Shown piece by piece: positions 1 to 8,573 of a stretch of 64,000 nucleotides of DNA. Position 1 is the first letter of the stretch. The number at the start of each line of letters is the position of its first letter. Source of the stretch: AG25 sp035517615 (GTDB taxonomy: Bacteria; Gemmatimonadota; Gemmatimonadetes; Gemmatimonadales; GWC2-71-9); assembly GCA_035517615.1 (NCBI GenBank), contig DATIYM010000011.1:1-64000 (forward strand). Direction: 5' to 3'. Made by a program: the position numbers and the translations under genes. Below the pieces are notes generated by a model, which worked only from the letters and a program-made list of their open reading frames with translations, had not been told where the DNA came from and ran no database searches.

Positions 1-2
1 CC

Positions 3-341
3 CTCTCGATGTCGTTCGTGCCGTACTTCAAGGAGCGTGAGCGCTATAACGACGGCTCCGAAGCGGACAACTCGGGTGGTGGCATCTCCATTCGGTATTG
101 CTGGGAGCGCACGATCTGCGGCACGCCGACCTACGGCTGGAACACGAAGTACAACTTCACCGACCGGTTCGGCGTAATCCACGACATTCCGATCGACGGC
201 AGCTACAACCTGCTCGTCACGTATCGCATCGCCATGAACGCGGCGTTCGAGTTCGCGGTCGGCAACGCGCAGGCGTTGGTCCTCGACCAGAACTACCGGA
301 ATGGTTGGTCGTGGTCGTTCCAGTGGCACTTCCTGTTCTAG
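3..341 (+). CDS. C-terminal part of a probable outer-membrane protein
   Basis: The reading frame is open at the left edge and ends at 341, so the gene probably starts outside the window, although an ATG at 9 exists. The visible 112 or so residues alternate aromatic and polar residues and end in a run of aromatic residues with a terminal Phe, the usual last-strand signature of outer-membrane beta-barrels recognised by BamA. Two Cys residues lie in the middle. No family can be named from this piece. It could alternatively be the tail of a secreted beta-rich protein. Confidence 0.5.
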   Translation, partial: LSMSFVPYFKERERYNDGSEADNSGGGISIRYCWERTICGTPTYGWNTKYNFTDRFGVIHDIPIDGSYNLLVTYRIAMNAAFEFAVGNAQALVLDQNYRNGWSWSFQWHFLF

Positions 342-544
342 TCTCGTGCGGAGGCTTTAACAGCATGTAGTCTCGAGACCCGGGTGTAACGCGCGTCGTA
401 TCCAATGTGTCGCCAGCGCATCGGCGGCGGGCGTTGCATCCGGGTTCTCATTTCAGCCTGTCGCAAGAACCCCGTGGGCCGAAAGAAACTCCGGAGAAGT
501 TAGTCCCCTTTACCAGCGGTGAGGGGGGGTATTTATTGACGCCC

Positions 545-907
545 ATGGCGCGAGCCGTGCTGATCGTCGACGACGATGAAGCGATCCGAACGGCGCTCGC
601 CGAATTGGTGGAGGAGAGCGGGTTCCTGGTACTCACCGCCCGTAACGGCCAGGAGGCCCTGTCGCTGCTCGAGCGCAGCCCGGAATCCCCGTGCGTGATT
701 CTGCTCGACTTGATGATGCCGATCATGACCGGTGTGGACTTTCTCGTGCGGCAGCGCGCTGATGCCCGATGGCGGCGCATTCCGGTGATCGTACTGTCCG
801 CGTACATGCATTTGTGGCGGGACGAAGTTCGCGACGTGGAGCATGTCCTCACCAAGCCGGTCAATCCCGATGAGCTCATTAAGATGGTGGCCCACTACTG
901 CGGCTGA
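545..907 (+). CDS. Receiver-only response regulator
   Basis: This 120-residue protein is a bare CheY-like receiver domain with no output domain. The acidic pocket is at D9-D11, the phospho-acceptor Asp is D55 in the stretch LLDLMMP, and the conserved Lys is K104 in the LTKP motif. It probably relays a phosphoryl group from an unlinked histidine kinase; no kinase is nearby. The chosen ATG at 545 lies close to a purine-rich run (GAGGGGGGG, 521-529). An in-frame TTG at 536 has better spacing to that run and would add three residues. Two further receiver-only genes lie near 51 kb. Confidence 0.85.
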   Translation: MARAVLIVDDDEAIRTALAELVEESGFLVLTARNGQEALSLLERSPESPCVILLDLMMPIMTGVDFLVRQRADARWRRIPVIVLSAYMHLWRDEVRDVEHVLTKPVNPDELIKMVAHYCG

Positions 908-1046
908 GCCGTTGGCAGGTACATGCGTCCGGGATCGTACCCCTCGCGATACGACGCCCGCACCGTCCAAGAAAAAGCCGGACTGACGGGTGTAGCCTTC
1001 ACGCGGTTTTCACGGCCGCTTCAAACGCCATCGCGTGTATTGAACG

Positions 1047-1313
1047 ATGGCGTTCATGACCCCGGACCCCTCTTATAGCGATCCGGAGAGAGCGGCGATC
1101 GTCTCGCAGGCACATTCGGGCGCGGCGCTGGCCGTGCTGCGCTGTCCTCGCGATGGCGCCGTCCTCAAGGTGTTCTTCGCGACGTTTCAGCCACGCTCCA
1201 ACGGCGCGACGCCACGCGGAGTCGCCCACCCCGATTGGGGCGACGTGACGGGCATCAGCGTCCTCTGCCCCCAGTGTGGCGCGCTCTCCGCGCGAATGGA
1301 TATTTCGAGATGA
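1047..1313 (+). CDS. Small zinc-ribbon-like hypothetical protein
   Basis: This is an 88-residue protein with CPRDG around residue 33 and CPQCG around residue 74, spaced like the two knuckles of a zinc ribbon. Only three of the usual four cysteines are present, the fourth position being Asp, so metal binding is uncertain. There is no signal peptide or membrane segment. It stands alone between the response regulator and a large unknown gene, with no clear ribosome-binding site; a second ATG at 1056 is an alternative start. Confidence 0.45.
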   Translation: MAFMTPDPSYSDPERAAIVSQAHSGAALAVLRCPRDGAVLKVFFATFQPRSNGATPRGVAHPDWGDVTGISVLCPQCGALSARMDISR

Positions 1314-1419
1314 CGCTGCTGCCCGCATCGCATTCGCACTCCCGCTAACCACAATGGCTGTTTATAGTTAGCTTCCTATTGGTCGGTGCTCCGGCCGAAA
1401 TGCATATTGGGTGCCCCTT

Positions 1420-2892
1420 ATGAGCTCCGCGAAAGACTTCTGGATCTTCCGGATCGTGCATCAGGACACGGGCAAGCCTGCGCAAGGCGTGCCCGTGACG
1501 GTGCTCGATGAGGCGGGAAATCCGGCGGGCCACTGGGTGAGTGAAACCGATGGGACGGTGACGATCCCGCGGCGCCCGGGCGCGCGGGTACGCCTGCGCG
1601 TGGGGCTGCGCAATGAAGAGCCGATCGAGCTCTCGACTGCCACCCTCCCGACCGGAATCATCGATCTTGCCGCTCCATCGCAGTTGCCGTTCGCGCCTCC
1701 CAACCCTGCGGGCGGACCGAGCGAGCGTCCCACCCGCATGCCTCCGACCGGACGCGCGGGTGAGGCGCAGGAAACCCCGCCACACGTCGTCTACTTTCAG
1801 CGACTCGCCTACCTTCCCGACGCCCCGGCGTCAACGACCACGTCCGACGGCGTCGCGGATTTCTTCAGCGGCAGAGTCGAGCAACCCACCTCGTTGCACT
1901 ACGGCGTGCTGTTCGAGATCGAGGAAGTCTGGCAATCCCTCGGAGTGGCCTGGGGAGAGTTGCTGTACAGCGTCTCGCTCACGCCGGGAGACGAGGCGCG
2001 GCTCGCCGTGCTCGACGGCCGGTGGCGGAAGGAAACCGAACACCCCGAGCGCCCGCTGCAAATCCTCGCCCGCATGGTCGGGACGTCCATGCTCGGCGAT
2101 CTGGTGACCTCGCTCAGACCTGAGCTGCAGGTGGAACCGCTCGCGCTCGCTGACACCAACCTCGAGACGGCGGCCACGGAATCGATCCGGATGATCCGGC
2201 AGCGCACTGAGCGCATGAGCCACGCCCTGCGTCGCCGGCCGCTCGGCGTGGTCGATGCACCACCCGATGCCGATCGCAGCGCGATCCGCACCGTCCGGAA
2301 TACCACGCCTGACCGTGTCGTCACGTTCCACTTCTTCGAGCCGCTCGAGCGATTTCGGGTGATGCTACGGAGCCCACGCGTCCGGGCGGTCGTGTTCGTT
2401 CCGTTCCGCCTGCCCGATGTCGCGACGCCCGAGATCGTGCGCCGCTTCAGCTACATCTTTCGCCGCACGCTGCTCGACCGCGCGCTGGTGCCGGACCTGG
2501 ACCGGCTGATCGCCGGCGACGACGACGCGCACCGGCTGCTCGACCACATCGCCGCCAATCTGCTGTACTACTCGACCGCGATCATCTCGGCGGGTGATCC
2601 CGCCGCCCGCCACATGTCGCTCTCCAAGCTGCGTGTCGCGGGCGGCGCGTCGCTCGCAAGCGTGGTAGAAAACGTCGTGATCGGCCGCGTCGGCAATGCC
2701 GTGGCCCTGCCCCTCCTGGCGCCCAGACTGCTCCCCCGCGCGCTCCAGGACGCCCTCACAGCATACGCGGCGAATCCCCCGCGGGTGCACGAGGATTTTT
2801 CCGTGACCATCCCCCACCCAGGGGTGTGGACCACCGCGCAGCCCGATCAGCCGATGTCACTCGAGACGGACTCGGAGAGCGCTGCGGGGTGA
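1420..2892 (+). CDS. Hypothetical protein with N-terminal carboxypeptidase-regulatory-like fold
   Basis: The product is 490 residues. Residues of about 5-85 read like a transthyretin or carboxypeptidase-regulatory-like beta-sandwich (pattern GKPAQGVPVTVLDEAGNP). After a Pro/Gly-rich linker the rest matches no family I recognise. A segment around residue 170 (VAWGELLYSVSLTPGDEARLAVLDG) looks like a conserved core. There is no signal peptide, so it is probably cytoplasmic or exported by another route. An in-frame GTG at 1411 is an alternative start; neither start has a convincing Shine-Dalgarno sequence. Confidence 0.6.
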   Translation: MSSAKDFWIFRIVHQDTGKPAQGVPVTVLDEAGNPAGHWVSETDGTVTIPRRPGARVRLRVGLRNEEPIELSTATLPTGIIDLAAPSQLPFAPPNPAGGPSERPTRMPPTGRAGEAQETPPHVVYFQRLAYLPDAPASTTTSDGVADFFSGRVEQPTSLHYGVLFEIEEVWQSLGVAWGELLYSVSLTPGDEARLAVLDGRWRKETEHPERPLQILARMVGTSMLGDLVTSLRPELQVEPLALADTNLETAATESIRMIRQRTERMSHALRRRPLGVVDAPPDADRSAIRTVRNTTPDRVVTFHFFEPLERFRVMLRSPRVRAVVFVPFRLPDVATPEIVRRFSYIFRRTLLDRALVPDLDRLIAGDDDAHRLLDHIAANLLYYSTAIISAGDPAARHMSLSKLRVAGGASLASVVENVVIGRVGNAVALPLLAPRLLPRALQDALTAYAANPPRVHEDFSVTIPHPGVWTTAQPDQPMSLETDSESAAG

Positions 2893-2952
2893 GCTTGAGC
2901 ACCCTTGACATCGCCGCGTGAGCGGGCAATGTCTATAGCGCCAGAAGGCGAA

Positions 2953-2981
2953 GGGCCCTGCGCGGTCCCCTAGAACCGCAG
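2953..2981. repeat. 29-bp direct repeat, left copy
   Basis: This stretch matches 4487-4515 at 26 of 29 positions in the same orientation. The right copy spans the stop codon and last codons of the outer-membrane gene at 4504-5175. The left copy therefore looks like a relic of the 3' end of a similar gene. The pair brackets the FadL-like gene. Confidence 0.7.
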
Positions 2982-3024
2982 TCGTCACGCGATTACACCC
3001 GCGTCGGTGTTGCAGGGATACAGT

Positions 3025-3068
3025 GAACCGCCGAGCGTCTCCGTAAAGACCGCTCGGCGGTTCCGTTT
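3025..3068 (+). terminator. Intrinsic-terminator-like hairpin
   Basis: A perfect 13-bp inverted repeat (GAACCGCCGAGCG at 3025-3037 and its complement at 3051-3063) with a 13-nt loop is followed by CGTTTT. It lies between the gene ending at 2892 and the FadL-like gene. It would end transcription from upstream just before the next start. Confidence 0.75.
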
Positions 3069-3091
3069 TGGAGGCTACAACCCACGGAACG

Positions 3092-4483
3092 ATGCACGCT
3101 GCCAGACTGTCGAGCCTGTTTCTCGTGGCGGTTTTCGCACCATGTATCGCCGGTGCCCAAACCATCGTCGCGCCGCCGACGATAATCCTCACGAACTACG
3201 ACCGCGTTCCGGTCGGTCAGCGCGAGGGAATCGAGGGCGGAGCCTACGTCGCGCGTACGGACGATGCGGGCGCCAGCTGGTTCAACCCCGCCGGGCTCGG
3301 GAAAAGCGTGAATAGCGCATTGAACGCCAGCGCGAACGCTTACGAGTGGACCAGCATCAATCTGGCAGGTCTGGGCGCGAACACGGGCCGCTCGAACATC
3401 AGCACGATCGCAACACTGTTCGGGTTTGTGCTCGGCGGCGATGTGCTGCGGTCGGATCGCTGGCGCCTCGGGTTCTCCATCACGCAACCGGTTGCCTGGC
3501 AGCCGAGCAATTTGAATCTGACCATCCCCGCCGGTCAGGAGCGCCTGGCGTACTCCACCGCGGTGAGTCTGAGCACGACGCTGCCCGCGCTCGCGTTCGC
3601 GTTCACGCCGGGTGGAGTCTCGCACGGGAAGCTCCGCGTGGGCGGCAGGACAGGCGTCGCGGTCACGTCGCTCAGTCAGGCCGTCGGATTGACCAATCGA
3701 ATAACGACGGCGGACAGCGCTATTTCCGCGTTGCAGGGCTTTCTTGGCGGAGGAACGGCCTGGTCCGTGCTGTTCACCGGCGGAGTCCAGTGGGATGCTA
3801 CCGAGCACGTGACCGTCGGCGCGCGCCTGGTGGCGCCCAGTATCGCTCTGTTTGGCTCGAGTCAGCTCGCCTATCAGAACTCGATTTATGGTCCGGGCAT
3901 ATATCACGATCTGGTGTTCCGTGACTCGTCCGGGAGCTTCGAGTATCGCCAGCCCTTGGAGCTCACGGCCGGTGCGGCGCTGCGGCGAAATGACGGCGAA
4001 CTGGAATTCGACGTGCACTACTACGCACCAATCGCCCCGTACGAGCTGTACGCGAGCACCGGTTCCGGAACGCTCACGACGCAAGTGGGCGGGGCCCCTC
4101 CCACGGTGACCACGATTCCGTTCACGCCCACGAAGAACAGCGCGCGCTCGATCGTCAACGTCGCAATCGGTGGCAATTATCAGGTTGCGCGCGGGTTCCG
4201 CCTGCACGCGGGATTCTCGACCGATCAGTCTCCGGTGGACGTCGACTCGCTGTCGATTTTCCGCAAGGTTGACCTGTCGCACGTCACCGCGGGTGTATCC
4301 GTCACTGGCTTGAAGGGTCTGTCGGGTTCGCTCGGATTTTCGTATTCGTTCGGGCGCAACACGCGGCACACCATTGGCCTGACGGGCGACGGACAGACGA
4401 CCGACACGGAGCTGACCGTAAAAACCGTGAACGTGATGTTCGCGTTTTCCTATGCCTTCGGCGCTGGAGCCTCGGTCAAATAG
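3092..4483 (+). CDS. FadL/OmpP1-like outer-membrane protein
   Basis: The product is 463 residues. The first 24 form a clear signal peptide ending in IAGAQT. The mature part begins with NPAG-type motifs (ASWFNPAGLGKS) typical of the FadL/OmpP1/TodX family of hydrophobic-substrate channels, followed by repeated amphipathic strands. The ATG at 3092 follows GGAACG and puts the signal peptide at the N-terminus; an in-frame TTG at 3068 is an alternative. It is bracketed by 29-bp direct repeats and preceded by a strong hairpin, so it looks like a separately acquired unit. The fit to FadL is by motif only; a generic PorV-like barrel is possible. Confidence 0.7.
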   Translation: MHAARLSSLFLVAVFAPCIAGAQTIVAPPTIILTNYDRVPVGQREGIEGGAYVARTDDAGASWFNPAGLGKSVNSALNASANAYEWTSINLAGLGANTGRSNISTIATLFGFVLGGDVLRSDRWRLGFSITQPVAWQPSNLNLTIPAGQERLAYSTAVSLSTTLPALAFAFTPGGVSHGKLRVGGRTGVAVTSLSQAVGLTNRITTADSAISALQGFLGGGTAWSVLFTGGVQWDATEHVTVGARLVAPSIALFGSSQLAYQNSIYGPGIYHDLVFRDSSGSFEYRQPLELTAGAALRRNDGELEFDVHYYAPIAPYELYASTGSGTLTTQVGGAPPTVTTIPFTPTKNSARSIVNVAIGGNYQVARGFRLHAGFSTDQSPVDVDSLSIFRKVDLSHVTAGVSVTGLKGLSGSLGFSYSFGRNTRHTIGLTGDGQTTDTELTVKTVNVMFAFSYAFGAGASVK

Positions 4484-4486
4484 GAC

Positions 4487-4515
4487 GGGCTCTGCGCGGC
4501 CCGCTAGAACCGCAG
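4487..4515. repeat. 29-bp direct repeat, right copy
   Basis: This is the partner of 2953-2981 (26 of 29 identical). It covers the stop codon at 4504 and the last codons of the leftward outer-membrane gene. Confidence 0.7.
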
Positions 4516-5175
4516 GCCGATGCCGATCGACAGCACCGGATACACCTTCACGTATTTGTCGATATCCTGCTGTGTCGTATCGACCTGGGCCTGAAGGTTC
4601 GACGCGAGTTGGCCGTTCGCCGCCGCGCCGGTTGCCGCAAGACTCACCGTCGGCTTCGCCACGACCGCTCCAAGATCGAACAAGAAGTACACACCGGCGC
4701 CGTGCCGGTGCGCCGGTGTGCCGAACCCGAGCCCCACATAAGGCGCGGCGGAGGGGAACTTCACCACGCCGGTCAGGCTGCCAACCGTGCTGCTGGGATA
4801 TGTGGTGCCGTTGATCGTGAACGTCGACCCCGAAGGCCGCCCCGTCCCATCGAGCTCAGCCGGGTCCGTCACGCAGCCCACGGTCAAGCGGAAGCTTCCC
4901 CGCGACCGCGGATAGATGTCCAGGAGCCCCGCAAAGGAGTGCAGCTTGAGCGTGACGTCGTAGCTGATGTCGTTGACCGTGCGAGACGTGGTGAGTTGAT
5001 AGAATGCGCCACTCACGCGGAGCGCGGCATGCCCAAACAGCAGCATACCCAGATCGGCGCCGATTCCCGGTGTCCCCGCCCGCAGGGCAATGGAGGCGTT
5101 CGCCTGCGCCGCCGCGGTGCTCGCGGTGAACGGGAGGACGACGCTCAGGCAGACGGCCGGAAATCGTGTGCGCAT
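4504..5175 (-). CDS. Outer-membrane beta-barrel protein, unknown family
   Basis: The product is 223 residues beginning MRTRFPAVCLSVVLPF and cleaved after an AAAQA site. The mature part consists of alternating strands and ends in GIGLRF, with the terminal Phe expected for barrel assembly. The frame is open for 52 more codons upstream, but the internal ATG at 5175 puts the signal peptide first. It converges on the FadL-like gene with 20 bp between stops. The substrate is unknown. Confidence 0.7.
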   Translation of the reverse strand: MRTRFPAVCLSVVLPFTASTAAAQANASIALRAGTPGIGADLGMLLFGHAALRVSGAFYQLTTSRTVNDISYDVTLKLHSFAGLLDIYPRSRGSFRLTVGCVTDPAELDGTGRPSGSTFTINGTTYPSSTVGSLTGVVKFPSAAPYVGLGFGTPAHRHGAGVYFLFDLGAVVAKPTVSLAATGAAANGQLASNLQAQVDTTQQDIDKYVKVYPVLSIGIGLRF

Positions 5176-5296
5176 GGGAGAACGAGAGCGGTCGAAGGTA
5201 GAGAGCGGCAGGTCCTGTGTCGAGAAGGCACTAGACCTTATTGACACCTCGATGGCCGCGTGGCATCGATTGGGCGACACGATGGAGGGCGTTCGG

Positions 5297-5602
5297 GTGA
5301 AACAGGTTTTCGTCGCGGTTGGCTGCCTCATGGCGCTGTGCGGGCGGGCCGAATCGCAATCGTATCATGTCGCCAAATCGTTTCGTCTGGGCGGAGACGG
5401 TGGCTGGGACTTGCTCACCCTCGATACGGCGCGGCACCGTCTCTTCATCGCGCATCAGGATCGCGTGCTCGATCTCGACACGCACCGGATCTACACCGTG
5501 ACGGCGGACTTCGGAGCGCCTCCTGCGCCCACCGCGGATCATCCACATCCGCGCCCACCGGTCATTCCAGGAACGCTTACCCTCCTCGTACTCGAACCGT
5601 AA
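5297..5602 (+). pseudogene. YncE-like beta-propeller gene with in-frame internal deletion
   Basis: The 101-residue product has a good signal peptide (about 20 residues after a GTG start with GGAGGG seven bases upstream). It then has the first propeller strand typical of YncE-family exported proteins (GGWDLLTLDTARHRLFIAHQDRVL). At that point the text jumps to what reads as the usual C-terminus of the same family (THRIYTVTADF, PTADHPHPRPPVIPG, TLLVLEP). Full-length family members are about 330 residues, so roughly 230 central residues are missing without a frameshift. It may still be translated, but it cannot form the propeller. The family assignment is from memory of its sequence style. Confidence 0.6.
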
Positions 5603-5737
5603 ACGTGTGAGCGATGACCGAAACTTTTGGTCACGCGTTCGCACAAAGAAATCTTTTCGGACTGACCTCGCGCATGGCACCGGGGTACTTTTTTGGTTGT
5701 CACTCGCGTCACTCGAATTTTCTTCTGGAGGCACCCG

Positions 5738-6643
5738 ATGTCGTCGCTCATTCGCTCGTTGCCGTGCGTTGCCATTGCCATGACCGCGGTCGTCGCGGGA
5801 TGCACGAAGGATGTTCCCACTGCGAATTCCAGCTCCACGAACTCGACGCAGCAACCGGCGCTCAGCGCGTCGGACGCGCAGTCGATCAGTGAAGCCGTAA
5901 GCGCCGGCATGGAGGGAGAGCTCGAGGGCGCCAGCGCATTCGCGACGTCACTCGGACCCTTGGGCTTCGGCAGTACATTCGGCTCGGACGACCACGGCGG
6001 CACCTTCTGCATGCCGACGATCAGTCCCATGCCGATCGTCAACTCGGACGGCGACCGGGTGCCCGACTCGATTCGCGTGACCTTCCCGAACTGCACGTTC
6101 GGATTCGGTCATGAGGCCGACACCGTCAGGGGCTCGATCGATCTCATCGATCCAACCCCAAAAATCACCGATAAAGACGTCGAGACGGTGTTCGACAGTT
6201 TCGCCCGGATCGAGGTCGTCGGCATGCGGCAGAGTTCGATCCTCCTCGACGGCACGCGCGAAGCGTTGCGCGACTCTTCGATGATTTCGCAGACCGAAAC
6301 GAACTTCAAAACCATCTACACGTTTTTCGACAGCACCACAACGACGCACACGACCAACTGGGCCACGATCTTCACGGCGGACGCCAAAGGCTCAATCCAT
6401 CCCGATGCGCCGCTGCCCGCCGGCACGCTCTCTGTGAACGGCATGTCCACGCTGGTCCGCGATACCAGCACCTACGCGCTCACGGTGTCCACGAACCCCG
6501 CGCTGCACTACAACCCGACGTGCACCGTCCGGCCGAAGTTCGACAGCGGCACCATCGAGGCCGTGGTCACGAAGCACGGCGCGACAACCACGGTTACCGT
6601 AGCGTTCACCGCCTGCGGACAGTACACGGTCACGCGATCGTAG
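5738..6643 (+). CDS. Hypothetical lipoprotein
   Basis: The product is 301 residues with a short signal peptide ending in the lipobox VVAGC, so it is probably a lipid-anchored periplasmic or outer-membrane protein. After a Ser/Thr/Asn-rich tether comes a mainly beta domain with a GDRVPDSIRVTFPNC stretch. No family was recognised. The ATG at 5738 has GGAG seven bases upstream. It ends 25 bp before the convergent DUF3224 gene. A hairpin at 5615-5633 lies in its leader region. Confidence 0.7.
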   Translation: MSSLIRSLPCVAIAMTAVVAGCTKDVPTANSSSTNSTQQPALSASDAQSISEAVSAGMEGELEGASAFATSLGPLGFGSTFGSDDHGGTFCMPTISPMPIVNSDGDRVPDSIRVTFPNCTFGFGHEADTVRGSIDLIDPTPKITDKDVETVFDSFARIEVVGMRQSSILLDGTREALRDSSMISQTETNFKTIYTFFDSTTTTHTTNWATIFTADAKGSIHPDAPLPAGTLSVNGMSTLVRDTSTYALTVSTNPALHYNPTCTVRPKFDSGTIEAVVTKHGATTTVTVAFTACGQYTVTRS

Positions 6644-6668
6644 CCATCTGATCTCAGCAAGAAGTGCG

Positions 6669-7064
6669 CTAAAGATCGTAGCTCAGCTCGAATGGATGCT
6701 CCATGCCGTGTCCCACGGCCGTCTTCCCTTCCCCTTCGAGTCCACGCAGATCACCCGTGCCCGAGCCGGAGACCACGGTGTAGGTCTCCTTCGCCTGGCC
6801 GTTCTCGAACACGCCCGTGCGCCGCAAGACAAACGTACCCGTCTTGTTCCCGATCTTCGCGCGCACCCGCTCGAGGCCGACGAAGGCTGCCGAGCCATCG
6901 CCGCGGTACATCATCAGGTATTCCGCGTGCCCCTCGCCTTCGATGTCGCCGGTCAGGGTCTTGGTCACGCTGGCGCGAGTGAGTTTGGGAAGGTCCTGGC
7001 CCTCACTGTACGGTTGTTCATCCCAATGCTTGATGGCAAAGTGGGCCTTCGCGGTCTGCTTCAT
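6669..7064 (-). CDS. DUF3224 domain protein
   Basis: The product is 131 residues, the usual size for DUF3224, a small allene-oxide-cyclase-like barrel family. Visible features are the N-terminal AHFAIKHWDEQPY, the central GDIEGEGHAEYLMMYRGDGSAAFVG and the C-terminal SGSGTGDLRGLEGEG. There is no signal peptide, so it is probably cytoplasmic. The start at 7064 follows AGAGGG. The function of the family is not established. Confidence 0.85.
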   Translation of the reverse strand: MKQTAKAHFAIKHWDEQPYSEGQDLPKLTRASVTKTLTGDIEGEGHAEYLMMYRGDGSAAFVGLERVRAKIGNKTGTFVLRRTGVFENGQAKETYTVVSGSGTGDLRGLEGEGKTAVGHGMEHPFELSYDL

Positions 7065-7242
7065 GATTCCCTCTGTCGTGAGCAGCTCCTCCTCCAATAA
7101 TAGCTGGCGCCACGAGGCGCCTGGGTAGGGCGCGCGAAGGAGCGGCACTCTGGTCATTCGATCTAACCCGGATGTAGGACGGAAGCGGCCCGGTGCGGCG
7201 CACGTACAACCGGCCCAAAGCCGTTATCTTCCGAGCAGCTCC

Positions 7243-7662
7243 ATGAAGACGCTTCCCGCACTCACGGTGCTCGCGTGCGCCCTATCGGGCTGCCACTCGA
7301 TGAAGCCGGTCAAACCCGACGAGCTCTCGGGCAAGTCGATTCATCGTCTCTGGATCACAACCGCGCATGATTCCACGATCGTGCTCGCGGACCCGCAATT
7401 GCGCGGCGACACGCTAGCGGGATTCGTGAATGGCGTCTACGAGGAGATGCCGCTCTCGGAGACCCGGTCGTTACGCGCGCGCGAGCCGGCGGTCGCGCGT
7501 ACCGCGTTGCTCGCCGGCGCGCTGACCGGCGCGGCCATCGCCGGGCTGGCCTACTTCGAGAATCGCTCGTATGTGGGAGGCGGCGAGGCGTGCCAGGGAG
7601 ACATTACGCAGCAGCAAGCCAGTTTGCACTGCAACGGGCTGGGAGACGCCAGGAGTAGATGA
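7243..7662 (+). CDS. Small hypothetical lipoprotein
   Basis: The product is 139 residues with a lipobox LSGC after a 16-residue leader. The mature protein has a beta-rich half (SIHRLWITTAHDSTIVLADP) resembling small lipoproteins that sense or scaffold, then a Gly/Ala hydrophobic stretch (ALLAGALTGAAIAGLAYF) that could insert in a membrane. No family was named. It diverges from the DUF3224 gene across 178 bp. Confidence 0.65.
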   Translation: MKTLPALTVLACALSGCHSMKPVKPDELSGKSIHRLWITTAHDSTIVLADPQLRGDTLAGFVNGVYEEMPLSETRSLRAREPAVARTALLAGALTGAAIAGLAYFENRSYVGGGEACQGDITQQQASLHCNGLGDARSR

Positions 7663-7812
7663 ACCGTTCGTAAGGTCTCCACCTCCTGTCGGCAGGATTT
7701 AAATGGCGGCGTACGAGCGCGAGATGATCAAGGAAGGTCACTGAAAATCACGCGACCACTCGTGCGCGTGACGCGTAACACAGTCCGTGCGGTCACGTAC
7801 TCCGGAAAAAAC

Positions 7813-7841
7813 TTGACAGGATCTGATCGATTTCTTAGAGG
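7813..7841 (+). promoter_or_regulatory. Candidate housekeeping promoter
   Basis: A perfect TTGACA at 7813 stands 17 bp from TAGAGG at 7836, which matches TATAAT at three of six positions. It lies 62 bp before the outer-membrane gene at 7903, in an otherwise empty 240-bp gap. The spacing is ideal, but the minus-10 is weak. Confidence 0.4.
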
Positions 7842-7902
7842 TTGGACGCTCCATTGGGCGCCCTAGATAGCCCAGCGATCAGTGCCAATCCGGAGGAATG
7901 AC

Positions 7903-8493
7903 ATGATGAAGGTGCTCGGTAGTGCCGTCTTGGTAATGAGCCTCGTGGCGCTTGCCGTGCCCGCGGACGCGCAGCATCACACGGCGACGCCCAGCACGAG
8001 CGGCAGCTCCCCGAAGTACGAGCTGGGCGCCGATCTCGCGACCCAGTTCATCAATCGCGGTGACGGTGTTGGCGGCGGGATCCAGTTTGGGGCACCGGTG
8101 GACGTGCGGTGGGGATTCCTGTCGAAGTCACCGTTGAGCTTCGAGGTGCGCGCGGCGTTCGCATACGACAGCAAGGGCGCCGGCACCGACGCGACGCTCA
8201 CGTTCGCGCCCGGCGTGAACGCACTGTACAGCCTCAAGCGGGGCACGGGCACGCACGGATTGATGGGCGCGCCGTACGTCACCAGTGGCCTGGGCCTGAA
8301 TCTCGTGAAGTTCGGCGCCGCGGGCACGGACACGCAGTTTGGCCTGGGCGCTGGCCTGGGCACGCGCTTGCAAGCCGGCGGCGGCGGGCTCGCGTGGCGG
8401 CCGGAGGGATACATGACCTATTCGTTCAAGTCCGGGAATCTGCCGAGCGCGTTCGCGATCGGCGTGCGCATGGGCTTGTCGTTCTGGCACTAG
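7903..8493 (+). CDS. Porin-like outer-membrane beta-barrel protein
   Basis: The product is 196 residues. A signal peptide (MMKVLGSAVLVMSLVALAVPADAQ) is followed by a Ser/Thr-rich linker and about eight amphipathic strands (GADLATQFINRG, GGIQFGAPVDVRWG, ending GVRMGLSFWH). The size fits small 8-stranded opacity/OmpA-type barrels. GGAGGA lies 5 bp upstream of the first ATG. A promoter candidate precedes it and a hairpin follows. Confidence 0.7.
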   Translation: MMKVLGSAVLVMSLVALAVPADAQHHTATPSTSGSSPKYELGADLATQFINRGDGVGGGIQFGAPVDVRWGFLSKSPLSFEVRAAFAYDSKGAGTDATLTFAPGVNALYSLKRGTGTHGLMGAPYVTSGLGLNLVKFGAAGTDTQFGLGAGLGTRLQAGGGGLAWRPEGYMTYSFKSGNLPSAFAIGVRMGLSFWH

Positions 8494-8517
8494 ATCGAAC
8501 AGCGTGATGACGGTGTG

Positions 8518-8548
8518 GCGGCCCGCTTCGGTTTCCGAGGCGGGCCGC
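8518..8548. terminator. Hairpin between convergent genes
   Basis: GCGGCCCGC at 8518 pairs with GCGGGCCGC at 8540, with an inner 4-bp stem (TCGG/CCGA). It sits between the stop at 8493 and the stop at 8574 of the convergent gene and could serve both. There is no long U-tract. Confidence 0.55.
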
Positions 8549-8573
8549 TGGCTTTGATTAGAGCCTCACGACG

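Noticed and set aside
2993..4369. 458-codon minus-strand frame over the FadL-like gene
   Set aside because: Arg/Gln-rich shadow; the plus-strand gene has a signal peptide and family motifs.
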